Assembly: GCA_020465985.1 (NCBI GenBank)
Contig: JAANYP010004711.1
Span: 506,750-570,749 of the forward strand
Length of the DNA: 64,000 nucleotides
DNA from: Centrapalus pauciflorus
Taxonomy: Eukaryota; Streptophyta; Magnoliopsida; Asterales; Asteraceae
Direction of reading: 5' to 3'
In this document: piece by piece, positions 23,179-34,746 of the stretch
Position numbering within the stretch: the first letter of the stretch is position 1
How the letters are laid out: each line of letters opens with the position of its first letter
Program-made: the position numbers and the translations under genes
Notes under the pieces: model-generated
The model's database searches: none
What the model saw: only the letters and a program-made list of their open reading frames with translations
Told to the model about the DNA's origin: nothing

Positions 23179-25026
23179 AGAGATGAAAAATAATTTACAA
23201 TTGAAGTGCATTGCAAGTACTTTACTCTTCTATTCTTCTCTGATCTTAAGAAACAATCTTTATAGAACTTTTTCTCTTCTATTCTTCTCAGATCTTTTAG
23301 TCTTCAAATAAAAATTTTCTTCAGATAGAGAGTGTCTATCTGATCTTTAAATCTCTTATTCTCTGATCTTCTCTTTTCTATTTTCTATTAAACAATACTC
23401 TCCTCTGTGAATCATCATCTTTATTCTCCCCCTCATCAATCAAAACAACATATCATCTTTCAACTTTAATTCTTCTGCGGTTATCACAATTGTCTTTAAA
23501 CTATTCAGAAGTTGTCTTTGAAATTCAACTTTTCACCCCCTCATGATGATCATAAAAGTTATGAACATCATGCAAATCCTCAGAGAGGCAGATGCAGTGA
23601 AATTACAATTCCATACCTGAATACATGCAGAAATATAACAATAGAATAATATTTCTCTCCCTCAGAGATACAACAAACATTACAAACAAAAGAATTATTA
23701 CAAACTATATCTCTCCCCCTAAAAAAAAACATCTCTAACACATATTCTCTCCCCCCATTCTAAAGAAAACAATCACTCCCCCTCAAATTGATACTTACTC
23801 CTTACAGAAACAAACAAACAAATTCAAAGCTTTGCAACTTGACTTAGGAAAAATAAAACACATTCATTTGTAAATTAACTAGTCTAGGTCCACATAGGAT
23901 TCCTGTTTGCACAATAGAAAAAAAAATCTATGTGACCTACATTCAGTGCTGACGTGATGTTATTATTGGTAGGGTTTCCAAATAGTTTATCGTGAAATCC
24001 TTTATCATGAAAGAATCACTCTTATTTGTGCTGGCTGAGTCACATTGGACAAGCAGTTTATAGTCACACAAACTATTACACTCGATGTGTCCTAAAAATG
24101 TATATAATCAGTTCTAGACATAATGTGCATCAAATGAAGTCGGAGATTGGACTGAGGTCTTTCTTATTTCAATATCAATAATATCCAAAAGATATATCGA
24201 TAGAAATGTGCTATAATCTCCATGATATATGAAACAGAAAACTTTTGAAAGATAACTGAGTAGTTGGTGGGCTTAAGTGCATGCATTACTGGGTCCATGA
24301 CGTCTTTTTCAATATCACGTTGCCTAGGGCTTTATAGATTATGTGGGTTACCTAGCCGACATTGAAAAATGAAAGTCAAACCTAAAAAGTTAAAGTCAAA
24401 CTTGGTCAAAGTCAACGAAAGTTAAACTTGGTCAACTAAATCAAACTTTGTCAAAACAGGTCAAACTTAATGAAAGTAAGTCAACTTAGGGCAAACTAAA
24501 TCAAGAATGGAAGAAAAATCACAAAAAAAAGTAAACAAAATGAAAAATAAAATGTGAACAAAAGTGTCACTAAAAGTGCTACTAACCCCAAGCAATGGTG
24601 TGAATTTCGATTATCATGAGTTGAATTTCGATTGCAATTATCTGAATTTCGGTTGACATTAGCTGAATTTCGATTGATGTGGTGTGAATTTCGAATAAAG
24701 TGATATGAATTTCGATTAACATGCTCTAAATTTTGATGTATAAATCAATAATTTCGAATGTGTACGTGCCAATTTCGATTACTTAATGCTAAATTTCGAA
24801 TTTGCCTTTGCCTTTGTCAATTTCGATTGATTCATGATGAATTTTGAATGACAGTAGCAAGCATCTCGATTAATAAGCAGCCACCATTTTTACTAAATTT
24901 CGATGAACAAAAGGCAGATTTCAATTAGAATGGGTGTGAAATTCGAGTGAAACACAGTCTGAACTTTGATCAACTAAGCCACTGTATTTGACTTTCACAA
25001 ATTATGTTGACTTTGTTTTTTTGTTC
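23179..25026 (-). other. LARD-B interior (3' part): purine tracts and TTCGA array
   Basis: No coding region. CT-rich on the plus strand, with CTCCCCCT-type words at about 23420, 23535, 23655, 23710, 23750 and 23775, i.e. PPT-like tracts on the element strand as in LARD-A. From 24600 to 24975 a degenerate array of AATTTCGATT words follows, and around 24365-24490 a repeated GTCAAACTTGGTCAAA motif. Confidence 0.7.
24600..24975. repeat. AATTTCGATT degenerate array
   Basis: About fifteen copies of (G)AATTTCGATT or close variants at 18-30-bp spacing inside LARD-B. Same style as the arrays at 13446-13975 and 55796-56440. Confidence 0.8.
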
Positions 25027-25084
25027 CACTAGTACAAAAACATCCTTCAACCCCTTCAAATAGACCTAGGTTATATAGAAAACA

Positions 25085-25230
25085 ACTCAAAAACCGGGGT
25101 CTATGGGTTCCACTTGTGATTTTTGAAGGAAGAACCCCGGGTTTTAATGTAAACAACCGGGGGTATATATTCCTGTGTTTTTTTTCTTAAAATCAAACCC
25201 GGTTAGTGATAAAAAACCGGGGTCTAAACT
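25085..25230 (+). repeat. CACTA-B left subterminal repeats
   Basis: Units with AACCGGGGTCTA cores near 25092 and 25218 and an inverted CCCCGGG...ACAACCGGGGG pair near 25135-25168. The motif is the same as in CACTA-A and at the right end of this element. Confidence 0.75.
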
Positions 25231-27553
25231 TAATTATATTGTCTTTTTTTCTCCCGCCTCATTCCCTTCCCAAATTTCATCTCCCGCTTACAAGCTTCCT
25301 AACCCTAAAAACAAAATGCAGACCACTTTTCTCCTCTCCCTCCTGCTCTCGTACCAGACCACATCCACCACCGTTCTTCATCTTCTTCCCCTTTTCTCCT
25401 CTCCCTCCTGCTCTCGTACCAGACCTCAACCACCACTGTTATTCATCTTCTTTCCCTTTTCTCCAGCGATGCCATCACCCAACACCTCATCAATTTCATC
25501 GTCTTCCTCTCTCTGGCTAACACCATCTGAGCACCAACACACATGTACGTGACCTCAACTGCTAACCTAAGCTAGAAGCCGGCCACGAACTGCTCCTCTT
25601 CTGATCTATTCAATCTGCTCGATCCCTTCAGTACCTGATTTCATGTATCTGGAAATCAAACCCATCGATTTATGAAATGTCCTTTCGAAGTCTCCAAGGT
25701 AACAATAACATTTTAGTTTAGTTTTTTAATTTTCTGATTTGCCTTTCATCTTGAAATATTAGCCAGTAGTATGTTCATATAGGGTTTTAAGGGTTTTTTT
25801 TACCTTTTCCGTCTCTTCTTTTGACATAAGGGTTTTTCTTTTTGCTCTGTTCGTTTAAAACTCAAATTTATTTATGTGTTTCGTTTTGCCCTAAATCGAT
25901 CTCTTTGGTTTGTAGTTTGAGATGTATTTAGGCTTAAGGTTGGTTTCTCCAGCACACAGGAGGTGGTGATATTTGTTAAGTGTAAGGTTGTTTTGGTTTA
26001 AAACTTCATGGAACCTGATGTTTTTCCTTGTTATATGTTCTTCCTTGTTACTGTAGTCATTATGGAGGGATTTTTAATGGTTAATGGATCAGATGAATTA
26101 GTTTCCTACTTATAGCAACCATTTTTTAAGGAAAACGAGACAAACTTGTTCATATTTGTTTAGAATTCGTATGCTAACTCTTTGATGACAGCCCCACTGT
26201 GTATATTTGTGCAATGCTTTAAAAACTTGACCCTTTCATAAGTTGTGTGTAGATGTGAATCATGAATAGTTCTAATAGACTAGTTGTGTAATGGGCTAAT
26301 GGCTGCAAAGTACTAACTCACCCACCTGCACAAATGCTTTTTTATTCTCTTTAGTCTTTATATACAGATTGTGAAATCAGCTATGCATTTGGTGAATTTG
26401 TTCATAGCTCATCAAGTATGATTACAGCTTCTGAATTTTCAATTTGCTTACAGTTGCTGAATTTTCAATTGTATCACTATGTTTTTTTATTAACTGGTGA
26501 CTTTATATATCTCACATGACAAATTTTTTTTTTTTGTTTTAGTTTCAGGTTGAAGACACATTCCAAAACTTTTCATAAACCTCATCGCCCTCTCTGCACA
26601 ACACCCTTCGGTGATCCCACTCTCATCTTCTGTACATAAACCGAAGGTAATCCTCTGCAAAATGAACAACTCAAATTTAAATAATTTATGAGATAAGTTG
26701 GTTTAAATTTTGACTTGTTCATTTCTTGTAAATTGTGTTCTCTTGTTTGTTCATAATTTAAGAATGATTACTATATCACTATTTAATTTGATACTTTAAA
26801 TAAAAAAAATATCAACTTAAATTGGTCCCTGGTTTCAATTTTTTTCAGTCCATAACTTATGGCCAAGAAGGCCTTGGCCTTCGGCCAATGTTCTAGGATT
26901 AATAGAGTATTGTTGTTTGAGCCTTAGGCATATAATACACAACTAATCCTTCTTAATTTGCTGCATATAACAGGTAAAACACAAAGTGAATGTGTTTGTA
27001 TGTGTGCAGTCCGAAACTCTGTTTTGGAGATGATTCTATTTTTAAGTTGCTGTCATGTGAGTGTGTGTTTGTGACATCAAAATAGGAAGTAGATCAATAG
27101 TATATAGCAGCCCTCAAGTGTCTGAAAATTGGATTCAAGTGTGTGTTTGAAAAATGCAGCCTCACTATTTTGTTTCTGCACAGTCACCAGTGATTCTTGT
27201 ATGTTTTCGGGGTCAATTGCATTGTTAATTTGTGTCCTAAACTCCCTTAGGTGCTGCTGCGTTTTTCTTTTTGTTAATTTACAGCCATAACATATGTCTA
27301 TAATGTACTATTAAGGGGTCTAAATGTCGAGTAAAGGTTCACGAAAATGCTTAATATCAATTTAAGATCAAGTGCATGTTGGATTCAATGAAGCACATTT
27401 GGCTACAGTTTTCAACAATCTGTTTAATTTGCTTTGACTTTTAACCTTTTTTGTTGTTTATTTATATATGCAGATAAGCTGAACTGCTATTTATTGGATT
27501 CAATGAAGCACATTTGGCTATAGTTTTGCTATCTTGAGGTGATTATGTGACAT
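25231..27553 (+). other. CACTA-B interior, gene-like but non-coding; 65-bp tandem duplication
   Basis: A CT-rich leader-like stretch (25240-25560) contains a duplicated unit of about 65 bp starting TTTTCTCCTCTCCCTCCTGC (25327 and 25392). Further on are possible splice junctions: a donor after CTCCAAG at about 25699 and an acceptor TTTCAG at about 26549. Open frames here (25175-25552) are Ser/Thr/Pro/Leu-rich and match nothing I know. The layout looks like a 5' UTR with an intron rather than a protein gene. Confidence 0.5.
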
Positions 27554-28221
27554 TGTTGGGAAATAGTTTAAGTATATTCAAGCTGTTAGTTAGACTTCTC
27601 AGACTGTTAGTAGTTTTTAAAATGTAAATACAAAGTTCATGCTGCTAGTTGAAGAAACTCGAGCTGCTAGTGTAAAAGTTCAAGCTGCCAGAGCAAAACA
27701 ACTCAAGCTGCTCTGCTCATGCTGTCAAGAGATTCAAGCTGCTCAACAGTTTCAGAAACAGAAAGTGCTGATTTTCAGGAAACGATATCTACGTGAATAT
27801 TCCAGCATATCTACTATCAGAGAAGTCATTATTCGTCAAGGAAACATATCAAGAAGCAATATAAATACATAGAATAGGTCTTTCTATTATATAGGTTTTC
27901 CTGCATATTTTGAGTCTGTAATTGCTTTGTTGATTAAGTTTTCATAAGCCTCTAAGGTTGTAAAACCCTAAGAACAGTCTGTGTTCTTCGTCTAATCAAA
28001 CAGATTAGAGGTGATTGTAATCATTGAATCCAGCAATACAAACAGTCTTGATTAATTCTTGTGTGTTTATTCATTATTGATTCTGAAAGTTTTTGATAAA
28101 ATAATTAAGTGTTATTCCGCAAACTTCTTGATTAAACTTTGATTCAAAGCAAGATTATTGATTTATACTCTGATAAATTCAAATCAGTTAGTCATGGTAA
28201 TTCATATTTTAGATCCTGACA
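27554..28221 (+). repeat. Copia-2 5' LTR
   Basis: TGTTGGGAAATAG to GATCCTGACA. U3 contains repeated CAAGCTGCTAG-like words. A TATAAATA box is at 27860-27867, so transcription should start a few tens of bases later. Confidence 0.95.
27860..27867 (+). promoter_or_regulatory. Copia-2 LTR TATA box
   Basis: TATAAATA in the middle of the LTR, the only good TATA element there, and unchanged in the 3' LTR at 37941-37948. Confidence 0.65.
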
Positions 28222-28223
28222 AG

Positions 28224-28236
28224 TGGTATCAGAGCC
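28224..28236 (+). other. Copia-2 primer-binding site
   Basis: TGGTATCAGAGCC two bases after the LTR, initiator-Met-tRNA type. Confidence 0.9.
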
Positions 28237-28338
28237 AGGTTTGTCAAACCAGGTTGTTCAAATCAGGTTTTTCAAACCAAGGTTACTCTTTGTTTTTCAA
28301 AGTCAAAAACTTTCTTTTAAATTTTTAATTGTTTTGCA

Positions 28339-30950
28339 ATGGAATTTGAAAATAGCAGCAGTGGATCTGGGCAAGGACTCAAAGTGCCTATGCTCAAGCC
28401 CACTGAGTTTGAGATGTGGAAACTCAGGATTCAACAACATATTCAATTCATTGATTATGCCATATGGGAAGCTGTTGAATTTCCTCCTGTAGTTGATCCA
28501 GAACTTGATGATGAGGGAAAACCAGTCAAAACTCCTCCAAAAACTGAACTTGAAAGGAAGGCTAGAATGAATGAAGTGAAAGCACTTACACTTTTACAAA
28601 TAGCCATTCCTAATGCTTATCAACATCAGTTAAAAAAGTTTTATACTGCTCATTCTCTTTGGAATGCCTTAGAGAAGAGGTTTGCTGGTAATGCCAGTAC
28701 CAAGAGAAACCAAAAGGACCTCTTGAAACAGCAGTATGAAAACTTTTCTTGTGGCAAGAATGAAACCTTACTCAAATCTTTGACAGGTTCAACAAACTGA
28801 TAAGTGAACTGGAAAGTGCAAAGGTCAATCTGGATCAAGATGAAGTAAACAGAAAGTTTCTCAGATCTCTTGGAGAAGAATGGACAGTCTATGCTGCACA
28901 ATGGAGAACAAAAGACACTCTTGATGAGATAGAATTGGATGATCTGTATAACAGTTTAAGAGTGTTTGAGACTGAGATTGATGCTAAAAAGAAATCCTTT
29001 TCTTATAATCACAATACTGCTCTTCTGTCTTCTGAAAAATCTAATAACTCTGATCTTTCTCAGGTGGTGATGGCAACTCTGCTGAAACTCACTATGAGGC
29101 TTTTGTTGCCAATGATGGATTATTTGCTCTAAATGTTGAAGACTTGGAACAAATTCATCCAGATGATCTTGAAGAGATGGATTTAAAGTGGCAGCATGCA
29201 ATGTTGACCATGAGGGCCAAAAGATTTCTGAAAAAAACTGGTAGGACCAACTTTCAAGCCAAGACAGAAGGCAAACCATCTTTTGATAAATCAAAAGTGG
29301 AATGTTATAAATGCCATAAGCTTGGTCACTTTGCTAGAGAATGTAGATCTCAAGGTCAACAACCATCAAGGACTTCACAACCCATTCTAACATCATCATC
29401 AACAGCACTTGTCTCTCAAGAAGACAATGTGTTTGACTGGAGTGATCAGACAGAGGAAGAATTTCAAAATCAAGCACTTATGGCAGAAACATCAAATGTC
29501 TCCTCCACTGAACTGCCCTCTGAGGTAAATTCTAAACTCTGCTCTCAATCATGCAAAAATATGGTTAAAAAGTACAGAGATCATAATGAGAGCATGTGCA
29601 AAACTCTAGCTAAGATGGAAGAAAGGAGATATGAATACATGCAAGCCATAGAAGATCTGGAAAAACAGATCAATGATTATAAGGATAATGAGATTCAAAT
29701 GGGGTATGATAGAACCTATCATGAGTGGGAGAAAAAGGAGCTAAATAAGAAAATAGAATCTCTGAATAAAAAGGTAGAAGAGACTGAACAAAAGGTGTCT
29801 GGGGCTAATAAGAAACTAGAATCTGTTAACATAGATCTAGGAAACTTCAAGTTAGCAAATCAAAAGCTGGAACACCTAATGGAAGTCCAATTTAAAGATA
29901 GAGTGAAATCTCAGGTCAATCCCAAAGAAGGAATAGGATACAGAGCTACTCCACCTCCATACAATAACAAGTACATTCATCCAATGAGTGAGGTTGCTGA
30001 TAGACTTGTCAATGAACCACTAGATGAGTCTATGACTATTGTAGATCCTATCCTTGATAACAGTCCTGAATTAAAGGAAGATAAGAGTCAAAATAGAGAC
30101 CGTGACACAATGAGTGCACCCATAGAGGTCCAAGCCCCCAGTAAGAAAGGAAAAGAGAAGATGAGTGTATGCAATGCTACTCCACAAGTTTCTGTACATT
30201 GTAACTGTAACACTGCATCTTCATCAAAAGGAAATAAAAGAGGTAAAACTGTTTCTGTCTGCACATGTCAAAAGCATGGTGTTCAAAAGTTTCCTAAATA
30301 ATAGCAGGTAAGAGGAAATCAGAGAAACAAGAACCAGAAATTGGCAGAAAAGTCTGGTTTTCCAATTCAAACTGTCAAAAGATGTTTTCACTGTGGAAGG
30401 AAGAATCACTTAGCCAAAGATTGTTTTTTCAAACCAGCTGTTGCAAAACAGACTGTGCATCACACAAAATCAACTCTTATTCAGGCAAAGCACTCAAAAG
30501 TGAAACCTTCCACAGCAGTTTCAAAGAAAACAGTTGATCACAGGTTTTCCAAAGTTAATAAAAAACAGTCCACACATCAAAAACAAGTTTTGGCAAAGCC
30601 TAAATCAAGTTTTAAGGTGTGTCAAGGACAAATCTGATGCTCAAACTGCTAATGCAAAAGATCAGACTGCTAAGTCAAAATCTGATGCTGTTAGTGCAAA
30701 AACTGAAACTGTTAGCACTACAAACACAACTCAAACTGCTGAGCATCAATCTGGAGCTGCTAGTGAACCATCTGAGACTGTTAGAAGAAAAGATGATCAA
30801 AATAGTTGGATACCTCATATAATCACCAAATACTCTCCAAAGACTCCATCAGTAGATCTCACTAAATATAAGAAGTCAAAAACAGTATTTAGTTATGTCA
30901 ATGTACAAGGCCAACCAAAAACCAATTTGGTTTGGGTTTACTCCACTACT
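28339..30950 (+). pseudogene. Copia-2 gag pseudogene
   Basis: The ATG at 28339 opens a copia Gag domain (KVPMLKPTEFEMWKLRIQQH; LERKARMNEVKALTLLQIAI). The frame shifts near 28795 and resumes with KLISELESAKVNLDQDEVNR. A CCHC knuckle (CYKCHKLGHFAREC) is at about 29300, followed by a long charged coiled-coil (about 29550-29900, heptad-rich KK/EE). Two consecutive stops, TAA TAG, occur at 30299-30304. The same frame then carries a second knuckle (CFHCGRKNHLAKDC, about 30383-30425), and another frameshift occurs near 30620. Gag builds the particle; two knuckles and a coiled-coil are usual for Sirevirus-type Gag. The TAG is followed by CAG, so a read-through origin of that stop is conceivable, but the preceding TAA argues against it here. 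Confidence 0.85.
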
Positions 30951-30979
30951 AACTAAGCTGTTATTTGTGCAGGGCAACC

Positions 30980-32178
30980 ACAGGTCTCCTCATAGAACAA
31001 GATGGCATCTGGACAGTGGATGCTCTAGGCACATGACAGGCAACTCTGAATGCTTGTCAAATTTCAAAGGTTTTGATGGAGGTTTTGTTGCATTTGGAGG
31101 CAACTCAAAAGGAGGTAAGGTTACAGGTAAAGGTACTGTTAATGCAGGCAACATGACATTCCATGATGTTTTGTATGTTGAATAGCTTAAGTACAATTTA
31201 TTAAGTGTCTCTCAAATCTGTGACAAACAAAACATTGTTCTGTTCACAGATTCTGAGTGCATTGTTCTTTCGAAAGATTTCAAAGTTCCTGAAAATCTTG
31301 TTTTACTAAGAACACCAAGAAAGGACAATGTTTACTGCCTGGACACAGATCTCTTATCTAAATCAAATACTTTAAGCTGTTTAATATCCAAAGCATCATC
31401 AAATGAGTCTGCTCTTTGGCATAGAAGGATGTGTCACATGAACTTCAAGTGCATGAATGCTTTAGTTAAAAAGAATCTGGTAAGAGGCTTACCACAAAAG
31501 GAGTTCATTTGTGATGATCATTGTGTAGCATGCCTTAAAGGTAAGCAACACAAAACTTCTCATAAGACCAAAGATGTAAATTCAATCTCATCTGTCCTTC
31601 AGTTGCTACATATAAATCTATTTGGTCCAACATCTGTTTTGAGTTTGAATAAAAGGGCATACTGTTTAGTCATTGTTGATGATTTCACCAGATTTACTTG
31701 GGTTTACTTTCTTAGGTCCAAAGATGAAACTGCTGAGCTAGTTAAGTCTTTTATCCTTAAGATAGAAAACCAATCAAATTCCAAAGTTAAGGTGTTAAGA
31801 TCAGACAATGGAACTGAATTTAAAAATCACATTCTAAACAATTTCTGTGAGTCCAAAGGCATTGCTAGACAATATAGTGCACCAAGAACACCACAACAAA
31901 ACGGTGTAGCTGAAAGAAAGAACAGAACATTAATTGAGGCTGCTAGAACAATGTTAGCTGATTCAAATCTGCCAATGACTTTCTGGGCAGAAGCTGTTAA
32001 TACAGCCTGTTATGTTCTAAATAGGGTTCAAGTTGTTCAATCACAAGGGAAAACTCCCTATGAGTTATTCTATAACAGAAGTCCCCTAATTGCTTTCTTC
32101 AAGCCTTTTGGATGCCCATGTACTATTCTTCACACTAAGACTCACTTAGGAAAGTTTGAAAGTAAAGCTGAAGAATGA
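30980..32178 (+). pseudogene. Copia-2 pol part 1: protease region and integrase (broken)
   Basis: WHLDSGCSRHMTG (about 31000-31040) marks the start of the pol protease region. An in-frame TAG follows YVE at 31183-31185. The integrase HHCC zinc region (LWHRRMCHMNF ... CVACLKGK) lies at 31415-31560. The core has all three acidic catalytic residues: Asp in VIVDDF, Asp in VLRSDNGTEF, and Glu in NGVAERKNRT (31670-31930). A TGA at 32176-32178 interrupts the frame just before FFVGYSTQSKAYR. Integrase inserts the DNA copy into the chromosome. Upstream is gag, with a candidate 3' splice site (TACTAAC...TTTGTGCAG) at about 30948-30973. Confidence 0.88.
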
Positions 32179-34401
32179 TTCTTTGTAGGATACTCAACTC
32201 AAAGCAAAGCCTATAGAGTATACAACAGTGTGTCTAAAACAATTGAAGAAAGTGCCAATGTTGTATTTAATGAAAATACTGCTAATATCAAAGGCACTGG
32301 TCCTTATTGGTTGTTTGATTTAGATTCACTAACACATTCTCTGAGCTTTGTTGAGTATACTGCAGAAGCTGGTGCATACAGGGTTGAAGATGCTAACACA
32401 AATTCTCATGCTGCCAATACAATTTCTCAAGCTGTTGGCACAAAATTTCAGACTGTTGCAGATTCAACAAGTTGGGATGATTACACCACTCTACCACTTC
32501 TGTCATGTGATCCTCCAGGGGTCCTGAATGCCCAACATGATGCACATCCAGATACTGAAGTGCCACTCCCAAGTCCTGAGAGAACAGCTCCAACACAAAG
32601 GGACACAGTCCCAGATTCAAGTCAAGCTGTTCCTGAAGCTGATCGTTTTACTAGTTCTGATGGAGATGATACAAATCTTGGAACTTCTTTTCAAACAGAG
32701 AGAGAGCCCACACTAAGGGTTCACAAGTATCACCCTCTCAATCAAATACTGGGTGATCCAAGCACTCCTGTTCAAACAAGGAAAATGGTTCACAATGAGA
32801 CTGCTGCTGCTGAACAAGCAGTTCCTGAATTCAGTCTAGCTGCTTTTGAACATGCCTGTTTCATTTCTCAACTAGAACCCAAAAAGGCATCAGAAGCATT
32901 AAAAGATTCATCCTGGATTGAAGCTATGCAAGAAGAGCTTTTACAGTTCAAAATTCAGAATGTATGGACTCTGGTGGATCTTCCTAAAGGTAAGAGAGCA
33001 ATTGGTACAAGATGGGTGTTCAGAAACAAGAAGGATGAGAGAGGGATAGTCATCAAGAACAAAGCAAGACTAGTAGCACAAGGGTACACTCAAGAAGAAG
33101 GCATTGATTATGATGATGTATTTGCTCCAGTAGCAAGAATTGAAGCCATCAGACTATTTCTAGCCTATGCAAGCTTCAAAGGATTTAAAGTGTATCAAAT
33201 GGATGTCAAGTCTGCTTTCCTGTATGGGACAATTGAAGAGGAAGTATATGTGTGTCAACCTCCTGGTTTTGAAGACTACAAGTATCTAGACAGGGTGTAC
33301 AAGCTAGACAAGGCTCTCTATGGTCTTCACCAAGCCCCCAGAGCATGGTATGACACTCTGTCATCATATCTTCTACAAAATGAATTCAAGAGAGGCACTC
33401 TGGACAAAACACTATTCACTAAATCCATCAAAGCTGAGATTTTACTTGTCCAAATCTATGTGGATGATATCATCTTTGGCTCAACAAATGATTGTTTGTG
33501 CAAAGAATTTGAGAACCTAATGCACAAAAAGTTTCAAATGAGTTCAATGGGGGAACTCACATTCTTTCTAGGGCTGCAGGTTAAACAGAAGCCTACTGGT
33601 CTATTCATAAGTCAATCAAAGTATGTCAAAGACATACTGGAAAAGTTTGGCTATCAAGACACAAAGGTTGCAAGCACTCCAATGGATCCTCATAAACAGC
33701 TCCATACAGACAAAGATGGCATAGATGTGGACATTCATCTATACAGATCCCTTATAGGATCTCTCATGTATCTAACATCTTCCAGACCGGATATAATGTT
33801 TGCTGTCTGTGTGTGTGCTAGGTTTCAATGCTCTCCAAAGGACTCTCACTTGGTTGCTGTTAAGAGAATCTTTAGATACCTTAAAGGCCAACCACACTTA
33901 GGCCTATGGTATCCTAAAGACTCTCCCCTTGTACTAACTGCTTATACTGACAGTGACTATGGTGGATGCAACATTGACAGGAAATCCACAACTGGTGGAT
34001 GTCAATATTTAGGAGCAAGATTGGTCTCTTGGCAATGCAAAAAGCAAACAACTGTCTCCACATCATCCACTGAAGCAGAATACGTAGCAGCTGCAAGCTG
34101 CTGCTCCCAGGTAATGTGGATTCAAAATCAACTAAGAGACTATGGTATGAATTTCTTATCCACTCCTATTTATATTGACAATTCAAGTGCAATCAGCATT
34201 GTGCAAAACCCAGTGAAATTCCCAAAAACCAAGCATATAGAAATCAGATTTCACTTCATCAGAGACTGTAATGAAAAGAAGTTAATCCAAGTTACCAAAA
34301 TACATACAGATGATCAGTTAGCTGATCTATTTACAAAACCTTTTGATGTGGGAAGGTTCACTTTCCTAGTATCAAATATTGGTATGGTAAACATGGATTA
34401 G
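32179..34401 (+). pseudogene. Copia-2 pol part 2: reverse transcriptase and RNase H (frame intact)
   Basis: An open frame continuous with the integrase frame but behind its stop. After a Ser/Thr-rich linker it holds the RVT_2 domain: SSWIEAMQEELLQFKIQNVW, NKARLVAQGYTQEEGIDYD, YQMDVKSAFLYG, KALYGLHQAPRAWYD, and the catalytic YVDDIIFGSTN at about 33450. RNase H follows with its acidic residues in AYTDSDYGGC, SSTEAEYVAA and IYIDNSSAI. It ends NIGMVNMD, TAG. Every catalytic residue I can see is kept. Normally translated as part of the Gag-Pol polyprotein, so it has no start of its own; the ATG at 32230 is internal. Confidence 0.9.
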
Positions 34402-34437
34402 TTGGTTTTCATTATTATCTACTCAGTATGCTTATTT

Positions 34438-34449
34438 AAGGGGGAGACA
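34438..34449 (+). other. Second, internal polypurine tract of Copia-2
   Basis: AAGGGGGAGACA lies 37 bp after the pol stop and about 3.2 kb before the 3' LTR. Its sequence is PPT-grade and nearly equals the terminal one. Multiple PPTs are known from Sireviruses. It marks the boundary where the extra ORF module starts. Confidence 0.65.
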
Positions 34450-34539
34450 CTGTTTCATTGAAAAGTTGCCTAATTTTAAACTAACAGCATGAGAATTGTC
34501 TCATGCTGCTAGTTCATTTTCTCGGACTGCTAGTTATTT

Positions 34540-34746
34540 TCACTTGATCTGTCAAAGTGTGCAGGGTATTTGGGTAATTTTTTTTTCAAATGTGTGCGCG
34601 GGACCCAACCTTTCGAAACCTTTAAAGGTCCCGGTTTCGTTCAGTTGTAACTACCAGTTACATATTCTTCTTCCACGGCCTCTTGCTTTCTCTCTGAACG
34701 AATCACACATTCTCCTTTCAAACCCTAAACCGTCGTTTCTTCATCA
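34540..34746 (+). promoter_or_regulatory. Promoter/5' UTR-like leader of Copia-2 ORF3
   Basis: Just before the ORF3 start the base composition turns CT-rich (TTCTTCTTCC, CTTGCTTTCTCTCTG) and contains AAACCCTAA (34720-34728), the telo-box word of many plant promoters and leaders. Upstream, GGGACC (about 34591) and GGTCCC (about 34627) form a small inverted repeat around CTTTAAAGG, a weak TATA-like word. All three frames between pol and ORF3 contain stops, so read-through cannot make ORF3. A separate or spliced mRNA is needed. Inferred. Confidence 0.45.

Noticed and set aside
25175..25552. Ser/Leu/Pro-rich frames in CACTA-B as a secreted protein
   Set aside because: They arise from a CT-rich duplicated leader; two frames are equally open, and no matching downstream exon was found.
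30299..30304. TAA TAG CAG in Copia-2 gag as a read-through signal
   Set aside because: TAG-CAG alone would fit stop suppression, but the preceding in-frame TAA would end translation first, and the interval has other breaks.
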